64,000 nt of DNA, from the NCBI RefSeq assembly GCF_029893965.1, contig NZ_JARXXP010000004.1, positions 186,001 through 250,000 on the forward strand, in the 5' to 3' direction. Of this stretch, positions 43,988 to 51,567 are shown piece by piece. The notes beneath the pieces were generated by a model. That model did not search any database. It saw only the letters and a program-made list of their open reading frames with translations, and had not been told where the DNA came from. The DNA comes from Paenibacillus sp. PastM-3. GTDB lineage: Bacteria > Bacillota > Bacilli > Paenibacillales > Paenibacillaceae. Every line of letters begins with the position of its first letter. The stretch's first letter is position 1. The translations under genes were made by a program, and so were the position numbers.

Positions 43988-45368
43988 TATTGTCGACAAT
44001 CTGCAGGTTACAGTAACAGAGACGGCTAACCCGTTTCAGATGCCGGTTGATTCCCTGTTTTCGATGGCTGCCCGGATTAATAAGAAGCGTTCTTTCCTTT
44101 TTGTCAGCAGGGTGCTGGGCAAGCATATTCCGGTAAATCCCTATACTCCGCTGCTAAGCGGAGCGGCGCTCGGGCTGCTGCTGTACCGTGACATGGGGGG
44201 AGAGGGCTCCGGGACCTTAATGGACAAGCTGCTGGATCAGGCAGTGCATGGCCTAGTTCATCCGGAGTATGCCGAGGAAGCTTACCGCACGCTGCTGGAA
44301 GCCCGGCTTACCCTTCCGCATCCGGCCGTGTTTATCGGCTTTGCCGAAACCGCTACCGCCCTGGGCCACAGCATGTACAACCTTTTTGCTTCCGGAGCGT
44401 CTTATATTCATACTACCCGTGAGGATATACCGGAGCTTACTTCCGTGATCAGCTTTGAGGAGGAGCACTCCCACGCGGTGGATCATCTGTGCTATGCGCT
44501 GCACCCGGAGCTGCTGTCCGGTAATGAGCCAGTCATTCTGGTTGATGACGAGATTACAACGGGCAATACCGCAATCAACATTATCCGTGATATTCAGGCC
44601 AAGTTTCCGCGCAGGGAGTATGTGGTAGCTTCGCTGCTGGATTGGAGAAGCCCGGCAAACATCCAGGCCTACCGGGATTTGGAGCTGGAGCTGGGTATTA
44701 AGATCACTGCTCTATCGCTGCTGCGGGGGAACATTGAGGTTAACGGGACACCGCTGTTGAATGCCGATGCCGCCAGGGACCAACAGGTTGAGGATGCCCA
44801 AGTACCTGTAGTGACTACGTATATACAAGACGGCCTTGAGCGGCTTAATGTCACCTCCGCCGATTCCTGCGGAGAGATTAACGCATCCCCTTATTTGAAG
44901 CTTAGCGGGCGTTTCGGTCTTGCTTCAGGTGACAATGCTGCAATAGACGGGGAGGTTGCCGCGGTAGCGGCAAAGCTCCGTGCGCTGCGTGAAGGCGACC
45001 GTACACTGGTCATGGGGGCCGGCGAATTCATGTACCTGCCGATGCGGATTGCAGCGGAGATGGGAGAGGGCGTATTCTATCAGTCCTCCACCCGCAGCCC
45101 GATTTATCCGCAGCACAGGCCGGATTACGGGGTGCGCAGCGCAGCAGGGTATCCGTCTGCCGGCGACCCGTTAATCACAAACTATATTTATAATGTTGAG
45201 TATGGGCAGTATGATGATATTTTTGTACTGCTTGAGCGTGATGTTCCGGGCCGGCGGATTAAACCGATGACTGATATTCTGAGGGGGCTTGCCGGAAGCA
45301 AGGTGCATCTGATTGTACTCGCCCCCCGGGAGGAAGCGGAAGGAGCTGCTGATGATGAAAACGGATAA
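43932..45368 (+). CDS. Phosphoribosyltransferase (PRTase_2) with TRSP domain
   Basis: A 478-residue two-domain protein. The N-terminal PRTase shows the PRPP-binding loop VILVDDEITTGNT at 201-213 and the GFAETATALGHSMY region near 136-149. The C-terminal part is the TRSP-type domain seen after such PRTases. It begins with GGGGTG before the ATG, inside the last 56 nt of the lyase gene. Role: PRPP-dependent transfer in the Ter module, probably building a nucleoside-like compound; this is inference from gene sets. Confidence 0.88.
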   Translation: MKNSILPTYYPKTNIHTFNIVDNLQVTVTETANPFQMPVDSLFSMAARINKKRSFLFVSRVLGKHIPVNPYTPLLSGAALGLLLYRDMGGEGSGTLMDKLLDQAVHGLVHPEYAEEAYRTLLEARLTLPHPAVFIGFAETATALGHSMYNLFASGASYIHTTREDIPELTSVISFEEEHSHAVDHLCYALHPELLSGNEPVILVDDEITTGNTAINIIRDIQAKFPRREYVVASLLDWRSPANIQAYRDLELELGIKITALSLLRGNIEVNGTPLLNADAARDQQVEDAQVPVVTTYIQDGLERLNVTSADSCGEINASPYLKLSGRFGLASGDNAAIDGEVAAVAAKLRALREGDRTLVMGAGEFMYLPMRIAAEMGEGVFYQSSTRSPIYPQHRPDYGVRSAAGYPSAGDPLITNYIYNVEYGQYDDIFVLLERDVPGRRIKPMTDILRGLAGSKVHLIVLAPREEAEGAADDENG

Positions 45369-46512
45369 CCGGGACACCGTTCTGGGCCCGCGGATAAATC
45401 CGCCGGTTCCCATGGGCAGCTATCCCCCGTCTGACGTTACTTTTCTGCTGAAGGATCTCGGCGGTGCGCCGCTCGAGCTGGGGACGGCCGAACGGGAGAG
45501 GGCCATTCAATCCGGGGTGAGCTATTCGGAGATGCTGCCGGTGGAATACCGGCCTACCGAGGAATATATCGGGCTGTTCCGGACAACGCTGCAGGAATCG
45601 GCAGCCAAGGTGGCCCGGGCCGTTGCCGTTGTCTCCGAGCTGATTGTGGCTCAGCGGGGAACGGAAGGAACTGTGCTGGTCTCTCTGGCCCGGGCAGGGA
45701 CGCCGGTTGGCGTGCTGATCCGACGTTATATCGCCGAAATGTTCGGGGTGGAGCTGCCGCATTACAGCGTGTCCATTATCCGCGGTAAAGGACTTGATCT
45801 GAACGCCATCCGCTATATTCTGCAGCAGCACGGCGCAGGCGCCAAGCTGCAATTCGTTGACGGCTGGACAGGCAAGGGGGCAATTACCAGGGTGCTGTCC
45901 GAATCCTGCGAGGATTTCTACAGCAGATACGGGGTAAGGCTCAGCGCTGATCTGGCTGTACTGGCCGATCCCGGGCATTGCTCAGGGATCTTTGGAACAA
46001 GGGAGGATTATCTGATTCCCAGTGCCTGTCTTAATTCAACGGTGTCAGGCCTGCTGAGCCGCACGGTGCAGCGGGACGATCTGACCGGGCCGGAGGATTT
46101 CCATGGCGCGAAATTTTATAAGGAATGGCTGGATCAGGACTACTCCAATGTATTTATAGATGCCATCACTCCTTATTTCACGTCTGTCAGAGAAGGGGCC
46201 GTTGCTGTTGCCGGAGAGATGGAGGACTCGCCTCCGGACATTTCCTGGCGGGGAATGCGTGATATTACGGCCTTGCAGGAGCACTTCGGAGTGGACAATA
46301 TCAATCTGATTAAGCCTGGTGTAGGGGAAACCACCCGCGTGCTGCTGCGCCGGGTACCCTGGAAAATTATTGTCGATACTAGAGACAATCCGAATCTGCG
46401 CCACATTCTGCTGCTGGCGGAAGAACGGGACGTTCCGGTTGAGGAATATCCGGGACTGGCCTATTCCTGCTGCGGAATCATCAAGCCGCTTGGGGGAGGG
46501 GAATCAGAATGA
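45352..46512 (+). CDS. StiP-family protein (PRTase-like plus PELOTA domain)
   Basis: A 386-residue protein of the family annotated as cysteine protease StiP. The N-terminal two thirds form a PRTase-like domain (TVLVSLARAGTPVGVLIRRY, SIIRGKGLDLNAIRYIL, FVDGWTGKGAITRVL) and the C-terminal 100 residues resemble a PELOTA RNA-binding fold (GVGETTRVLLRRVPWKIIVD). I read the motifs as a PRTase rather than a protease. ATG 45352 has AGGAG upstream and overlaps the previous gene by 17 nt; a frame from 45313 is rejected. It is part of the coupled biosynthetic run. Confidence 0.87.
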   Translation: MMKTDNRDTVLGPRINPPVPMGSYPPSDVTFLLKDLGGAPLELGTAERERAIQSGVSYSEMLPVEYRPTEEYIGLFRTTLQESAAKVARAVAVVSELIVAQRGTEGTVLVSLARAGTPVGVLIRRYIAEMFGVELPHYSVSIIRGKGLDLNAIRYILQQHGAGAKLQFVDGWTGKGAITRVLSESCEDFYSRYGVRLSADLAVLADPGHCSGIFGTREDYLIPSACLNSTVSGLLSRTVQRDDLTGPEDFHGAKFYKEWLDQDYSNVFIDAITPYFTSVREGAVAVAGEMEDSPPDISWRGMRDITALQEHFGVDNINLIKPGVGETTRVLLRRVPWKIIVDTRDNPNLRHILLLAEERDVPVEEYPGLAYSCCGIIKPLGGGESE

Positions 46513-47342
46513 TCTATGCCAGTGATCTGGACAGGACCCTGATTTATTCGCTCGGAGCGCTCGGCGTTCCCGAGGATACTCCGGGGCTGGTGCCAGCGGA
46601 GATTATTGAGGGAGTAACAAGATCGTATATTTCGCGCGGGGCGCTGGAGCTGCTGCAGGAGCTTACGGCAGACATCATCTTTATGCCGGTGACCACCCGT
46701 ACGATTGCGGAATACAAGCGGATTAACCTGTTCCAGGAGACGCTCATTCCCGATTATGCGGTTACAAGCAACGGCGGCAATATTCTTGTGAACGGCGTGG
46801 TTGACCAGGAATGGCGCAGTCATATCGGCAGGCTGGTTCTGCAGCATTCAGCTGAAGCGGAGGAAGTCAGGCAGATCGTCCGGTCTGTAGTGCGTACAGA
46901 ATGGATTATCAGTGAACGTTACTGCGACGAGCTATTTTATACGTATATGGTTTACCGGGACCTCCTTCCGTTGGATGAGATTAATCATATGTCTGAGCGC
47001 CTGCATAGGATAGGCTGGAGAGTGTCCCTGCAGGGCCGTAAGCTGTACGTGGTGCCTGAGGCCGTGAACAAAAGCGATGCCATCATTCATGTACGGCGCA
47101 CCGTACGCTCGGAGCCGATGGTGGCCTCCGGTGACTCGTTGCTGGATAAAAGCCTGCTGGAAAGCGCCGACTACGCCATCGCCCCCTGCCACGGAGAAAT
47201 ATTTGCCGAGCAGCAGGCGACTCAAGTAAAATTAAAGTATCCTTTTACAGAGTGCAGAGGCGTCTTCGCGGGGGATGAAATTATGCGTTATGTGCAGAAG
47301 ATTTATCATAATCTATCGACATTGGGAGTTGGGCCGCAATGA
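46509..47342 (+). CDS. HAD-family hydrolase of the Ter module
   Basis: A 277-residue HAD phosphatase with motif I SDLDRTLIYS (Asp6 nucleophile, Asp8), motif II TTRT near residue 60, the motif III lysine in VNKSDAIIHV, and motif IV GDSLLDKSLLESADY. The Arg after the second Asp (DLDRT rather than DMDGT) is typical of the Ter-linked HAD group. It overlaps StiP by 4 nt (ATGA) and the ATP-grasp gene by 4 nt, so these three are tightly coupled. It likely removes a phosphate from the pathway intermediate. Confidence 0.88.
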   Translation: MIYASDLDRTLIYSLGALGVPEDTPGLVPAEIIEGVTRSYISRGALELLQELTADIIFMPVTTRTIAEYKRINLFQETLIPDYAVTSNGGNILVNGVVDQEWRSHIGRLVLQHSAEAEEVRQIVRSVVRTEWIISERYCDELFYTYMVYRDLLPLDEINHMSERLHRIGWRVSLQGRKLYVVPEAVNKSDAIIHVRRTVRSEPMVASGDSLLDKSLLESADYAIAPCHGEIFAEQQATQVKLKYPFTECRGVFAGDEIMRYVQKIYHNLSTLGVGPQ

Positions 47343-48394
47343 AAAAGGTAAATATTTATTTTAACCGCTGGTTTTCCGTGGCTTATCATTATATGAATCT
47401 CATCCGCAACAATGAGGACGGCGTGCCTGTACAGATTTTTGCGACCCATCCCGATATTAAGCATATGTCGCTTCAGGGCGCTGATATCGCCGGAACGGAA
47501 CCCGCGGTTACAGGTATTGAATACGTGCAGTTCTGCGTTGACTTCTGCCGCCGCAATGAGATTGATATTTTTATTCCCCGCCTGCACATGATGGATATTG
47601 CCCTGCATGCCGCGCAGTTTGATGCAATCGGTACGAAGGTGCTGGTCTGCCGTGATCTGGACCTGCTGGAAATGATGCTGGATAAGGGCAAATTCTACGA
47701 GAAGGTTAAGGAAACCGGGATTATGGAGATTCCGGAGTACCATGTAGTCAGCAATGCGGAGCATTTCAAGGCAGCATATGAAGATCTGGTTGCCAAGGGA
47801 CTCCGGGTCTGCTTCAAGCCGACCGAAACGGAAGGGGGCCTCGGCTTCCGGATTATCAACAACAGCCGCAGTCCGCTGCAGGAGCTGTTCGGCTATGTAA
47901 CCCAGCATATTTCCTTTGACGATGCTTACCGTATTCTATCCGGTGTGGATTCCTTCCCGGAGCTGATGGTGATGGAGCTTCTTGAAGGCTACGAGTACAG
48001 TATTGATTGTCTGGCCGATGCTGACGGCAGGCTGCTGGCCGCGGTTCCCCGGCGCAAGGATACCGGACGCCTGCGGGTGATGGAGCATATTCCCGAGCTG
48101 GAACATATTGCCCGCAGAGTGGCTGAGACGTTCAAGATTCCGTTCAATTATAATATTCAGATGAAGTATGGCGGCGCTGTTCCCAAGCTGCTGGAGATTA
48201 ATCCGCGGATGTCGGGCGGCCTGCATGTCTCCTGCCTGTCTGGCATTAACTTCCCGTACCTGGCTGTCAAAAGCGCACTCGGCGGCAAGGTTGAGCCTGT
48301 CCAGTTCGGTGAAGATGTACTTGCAAGCCATATCGAACAGCCGATGATTATGAAAATCTTCGCTGAATCCGCCATTCCTGATGCGGTGAATTAA
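47339..48394 (+). CDS. ATP-grasp ligase of the Ter module
   Basis: A 351-residue ATP-grasp enzyme. A Rossmann-like N-terminal domain (IFATHPDIKHMS, IFIPRLHMMDIA) precedes the grasp: Lys in CFKPTETEGGLGFR, VMELLEGYEYSIDCLAD and the Mg-binding LLEINPRMSGGLH. Such ligases join an amino group to a carboxyl using ATP, so it may attach an amino acid to the product made by the preceding enzymes. ATGA overlap with the HAD gene. Confidence 0.9.
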   Translation: MKKVNIYFNRWFSVAYHYMNLIRNNEDGVPVQIFATHPDIKHMSLQGADIAGTEPAVTGIEYVQFCVDFCRRNEIDIFIPRLHMMDIALHAAQFDAIGTKVLVCRDLDLLEMMLDKGKFYEKVKETGIMEIPEYHVVSNAEHFKAAYEDLVAKGLRVCFKPTETEGGLGFRIINNSRSPLQELFGYVTQHISFDDAYRILSGVDSFPELMVMELLEGYEYSIDCLADADGRLLAAVPRRKDTGRLRVMEHIPELEHIARRVAETFKIPFNYNIQMKYGGAVPKLLEINPRMSGGLHVSCLSGINFPYLAVKSALGGKVEPVQFGEDVLASHIEQPMIMKIFAESAIPDAVN

Positions 48395-48427
48395 GCGAAA
48401 TGCAGCAAGCCTGCAAGAGGTGAGAAA

Positions 48428-49129
48428 ATGAGCACAAAGTCTAAAGTGTTGCTGTACGCGGCCGCCGGCTATGTAGTGGCTGTGCTGACCAGCAGCTTTC
48501 TGCCGGAGCTGATCTCTCTGCTGCTGCCGGTTGCCGGCGCAGGCGCCGGCTTGCTGGGCGGCACACGCACGCGGGTTAACCTGCCGGCGGAGGTGCTTCC
48601 GGCCAGCCAGGCTCCGGCGGCGGCTGCATCCGCCGCCCGCCCTACAGCCGGTGGCCCGGCGGGGGCAAGTGCCGCACCTGCGGCTCCTTCCGCTCCTTCC
48701 GCCAGAGCAACGGTTGAACCGGCTGCCTTGGGTGAGTTCGCGTCTGTTGTAGAGTATCTTGTCATTCTGGAGGACATGATTATTTCAGAAGGGCAGAAGG
48801 ACACGCTGGACAATGAGATTGTCGAGAAATCACTGGCGCTTTTCGCCAGACTGCAGCGTGTGATCCCGCTGCTGCAGGAGCTGGGCAACGGCGAAATCAA
48901 TCATACGGTCCGCAGACTGGTGATGAAAGACCTGAATGGGGTCATTAATCCGTTTCTGCGGCTCGGCGGCGAAGCCAAAACGAAAAACCGGAGAATGCTG
49001 CTGAACGGTCTGCGGGATGTCGATTCCAAAATATCGGAAATCGCCTCAACGATCGAGCATAAAGACCTGATGGAACTTCAGACCAAGGCGGAACTGATTC
49101 ATCAACGGTACAGCAGTTCCGAATTATAG
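48428..49129 (+). CDS. Membrane-anchored helical protein linked to TelA
   Basis: A 233-residue protein: a hydrophobic segment at about 7-45, a low-complexity Ala/Pro/Ser linker (about 57-97) and a C-terminal helical domain of about 130 residues (VVEYLVILEDMII, LFARLQRVIPLLQEL, LRDVDSKISEIASTIEH). I do not recognise a named family. It sits 11 nt before telA on the same strand behind AAGAGGTGAG, so it is probably a membrane partner of TelA. Confidence 0.75.
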   Translation: MSTKSKVLLYAAAGYVVAVLTSSFLPELISLLLPVAGAGAGLLGGTRTRVNLPAEVLPASQAPAAAASAARPTAGGPAGASAAPAAPSAPSARATVEPAALGEFASVVEYLVILEDMIISEGQKDTLDNEIVEKSLALFARLQRVIPLLQELGNGEINHTVRRLVMKDLNGVINPFLRLGGEAKTKNRRMLLNGLRDVDSKISEIASTIEHKDLMELQTKAELIHQRYSSSEL

Positions 49130-49140
49130 GAGGGAAACCC

Positions 49141-50241
49141 ATGTCCACGCAGTTAATTCAGCTCAAGAAAGAGGATGAGCAGAAGGTAGTCGAGGAAGCC
49201 TCGCAGTTAATTGAACAGGTAGCCAAGACAGATACCGTCGCCCTGGACTCTCTGATGGATGACATCGGCAAGCTGGGAGTCAAGACGCAGGAGAAGGCCG
49301 GGCAGACACTGAAGCTTCTGGATCGTCCGGTCAATGACCTTATGTCAGGCAAGCGTGTTGAAGTGCCGAATATGATTATGAAGCTGCGCAATGAGTGCGA
49401 GACTCTGCAGCAGAGCAAGAATGTCAGCTTTTTTGGCAAAATGCTCCGCAAGAGCCCGCTGAAAAACTACGTCTATAAATATCAGTCTGTCCGCACGAAC
49501 ATTGATGCCATTGTGACCGGTCTGCGTGACGGACGCGATACGCTTGAAGAGAGTATCGTCAATATGCGCCAGCTGAAGCGCACCTCGATGGAAGAGATCT
49601 ACAATCTGCAGACCAAGATTGCCTTCGGCAACAAGCTGAAGGAGCTGTTCGAGGTGGAAATTGCCAAGCCTGAGAACGAGTTCCGCAAGGCCTATCTGGA
49701 ACGCGGCCTGCGCAAGGTAATGGTCCGCATTCAGTCAATGACCGAGATGATACTGCTCTACAACCAGGCGATCGCCGCTACAGATATTATTAATGACAAC
49801 AATGACAAGCTGATTGATTCGGTTAACAACGCTATTGATAAAACCTCGAATCTGATCACCGTATCAGCCATGATTGCCATGTCTCTGGCCGACCAGGAAA
49901 ATGTCATTTCCGCGGTGGAAGCGACCAACAAGACGATCGAGGACCAGTTCAAGGAGAATGCCCGGCTGCTGCGCACCACAACAGAGAAGACTACAGAGCT
50001 GCTGTCCAAGCCTTCGATGTCGCTTGAGGCGGTTAACCAGGCAATCGGCGATCTGCTGAGTGCTCTGGACACCTCCGAGCAGTCCAACCGCCGGATTATC
50101 GAGAGCTGCCAGGATTACACCGCCAAGATGACGACAATCAACACCCAGCTGAACAACCGTCTGGGCTTGAACGAAGCCTCGCAGCCGCAGGCACTGAAGC
50201 AGGCGGAGAATGACAGCCGGCTAAGCAGCTTCTTGAATTAA
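49141..50241 (+). CDS. telA: TelA-family toxic anion resistance protein
   Basis: A 366-residue, strongly helical, coiled-coil protein of the TelA/YceH family: an N-terminal acidic helix, KAGQTLKLLDRPV-like region, FFGKMLRKSPLKNYVYKYQSV, LEESIVNMRQLK, and a Thr/Asn-rich C-terminal half. TelA proteins confer tellurite resistance in some hosts; B. subtilis YceH is part of a stress-induced yce operon. AGGAGGG precedes the ATG. It closes the Ter island before a strong terminator. Confidence 0.93.
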   Translation: MSTQLIQLKKEDEQKVVEEASQLIEQVAKTDTVALDSLMDDIGKLGVKTQEKAGQTLKLLDRPVNDLMSGKRVEVPNMIMKLRNECETLQQSKNVSFFGKMLRKSPLKNYVYKYQSVRTNIDAIVTGLRDGRDTLEESIVNMRQLKRTSMEEIYNLQTKIAFGNKLKELFEVEIAKPENEFRKAYLERGLRKVMVRIQSMTEMILLYNQAIAATDIINDNNDKLIDSVNNAIDKTSNLITVSAMIAMSLADQENVISAVEATNKTIEDQFKENARLLRTTTEKTTELLSKPSMSLEAVNQAIGDLLSALDTSEQSNRRIIESCQDYTAKMTTINTQLNNRLGLNEASQPQALKQAENDSRLSSFLN

Positions 50242-50268
50242 CAGCTGCGGTCAAATATGATTCAGATT

Positions 50269-50297
50269 TAAGCCCGCCGGGACGACCGGCGGGCTTT
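50269..50297 (+). terminator. Rho-independent terminator of the Ter island
   Basis: TAAGCCCGCCGG / CCGGCGGGCTTT stem with a GACGA loop, 28 nt after telA. Confidence 0.85.
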
Positions 50298-50361
50298 GGA
50301 ATACCGCTCATAATCCTCCGGTTCCCGGCATAAGTTCTTACGGAGAAACGGGGGTCAGCGG

Positions 50362-50463
50362 ATGATACTGGGATGCTTGATACTGGCGCTTATCGTCGTT
50401 GCCGGCGGTAATAAGGCGGAGTCGGTTGCTGGGCTGAATGAACCGGATAAGGATGGCAGGTAA
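50362..50463 (+). CDS. Possible 33-residue membrane peptide
   Basis: A short frame with a hydrophobic start (MILGCLILALIVVAGG) and a polar charged tail, preceded by a GGGGG tract 7-11 nt upstream. It lies in the 365-nt gap between the telA terminator and the FNT channel gene; the rest of this gap (50464-50606) shows nothing else I can support. It is not linked to a clear promoter. Confidence 0.3.
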   Translation: MILGCLILALIVVAGGNKAESVAGLNEPDKDGR

Positions 50464-50606
50464 GCAGTGTTGCTCTCACTCCAGAGGACAGAATTTTCTT
50501 TTGGTTTCATGATTCAAGCAATTTCCAGCGGTTTATTGGGTATAATAACCGGAGGCTGCGGACAGCCGGGATAACTGCTGAAAATACAAGCTTATGCGGA
50601 GGTCAT

Positions 50607-51404
50607 ATGGAGAACGAGGCACTGCTGCAGGTTGAAAAATTGGCACTCAAGAAACAGAAAATTTTTGATCAGAGTGTACTGCGCTATATCGCCAGGGCGA
50701 TGCTGGCCAGCATGTTCATCGGCTTCGGTGTCATTGTAGCCTTCAAAACAGGCAACTTCTTCTACATGGAACATTCCCCGATGACCTATCCGATGGCCGC
50801 CATTACCTTTGGTGCTGCGATCATTCTCATCTCCTACGGCGGCGGGGACCTGTTCACCGGGGATACATTTTACTACTCGTATGCTGCTCTCAGAAAAAAG
50901 ATGCAGTGGACCAAGGTCGTCCGGATGTGGGTGATCAGCTATATCGGGAATATCCTTGGCGCTTCGGCGTTTGCGCTGCTGATTTTTTTGACCGGACTGT
51001 ACGATGATTCGAGTGTTAACAGTTTTCTGCTGAATGTGGTGGCCCACAAAATGGAGGCGCCTGCGCTGCAGCTGTTCTTCCGGGCCATCCTCTGTAACTG
51101 GCTGGTCTGCTTGGCGTTTTTTGTGCCGATGTCGATGAAGCATGACGGAGCCAAAATGTTCGCGATGATGCTGTTCGTCTTCTGCTTCTTTATTTCCGGG
51201 TATGAGCACAGTATTGCCAATATGTGTACCTTCGCCATTGCGCTGGTGCTGGATCACCCCGGTACGATCTCCTGGAGCGGTGTCGTGCATAACCTGGTGC
51301 CGGTTACGCTCGGCAATCTGATCGGCGGCGGTGTATTGATGGGCGTCATGTACTATTATGTGAACAAGCCGTTTCTGGACAAGGACCCCGGGGACCTGCA
51401 CTAA
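50607..51404 (+). CDS. Formate/nitrite transporter (FNT) family channel
   Basis: A 265-residue FNT-family membrane protein with six transmembrane helices. Motifs seen are ARAMLASMFIGFGVIVAFKTG (split across a helix start), GGDLFTGDT, and GYEHSIANMC near residue 195, the family's central pore motif with its conserved His. FNT pentamers move formate, nitrite or hydrosulfide. GGAGG is 6-8 nt before the ATG. Which anion is carried is not readable from this region. Confidence 0.92.
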   Translation: MENEALLQVEKLALKKQKIFDQSVLRYIARAMLASMFIGFGVIVAFKTGNFFYMEHSPMTYPMAAITFGAAIILISYGGGDLFTGDTFYYSYAALRKKMQWTKVVRMWVISYIGNILGASAFALLIFLTGLYDDSSVNSFLLNVVAHKMEAPALQLFFRAILCNWLVCLAFFVPMSMKHDGAKMFAMMLFVFCFFISGYEHSIANMCTFAIALVLDHPGTISWSGVVHNLVPVTLGNLIGGGVLMGVMYYYVNKPFLDKDPGDLH

Positions 51405-51423
51405 TATTCGGATAAATCCTAAT

Positions 51424-51466
51424 TAACAAAGACCTTGCCCCGCTAACAGGGGCAAGGTCTTTGTTG
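51424..51466 (+). terminator. Rho-independent terminator
   Basis: ACAAAGACCTTGCCCC / GGGGCAAGGTCTTTGT, a perfect 16-bp stem with a 7-nt loop, 20 nt after the FNT gene. Confidence 0.9.
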
Positions 51467-51523
51467 TTAGCCCTGACAAGCCTTCGGCTTGCCCGAGAGA
51501 AGGCCAAAGATGGAATACCGGAC

Positions 51524-51560
51524 AAAAAGCCCCCGCGCCAGTTCATCGGCGCGGGGGCTT
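51524..51560 (-). terminator. Rho-independent terminator of the TPM gene
   Basis: On the minus strand AAGCCCCCGCGCC / GGCGCGGGGGCTT ends in a TTTTT tract just after the TPM gene stop. Confidence 0.9.
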
Positions 51561-51567
51561 AATCGGT

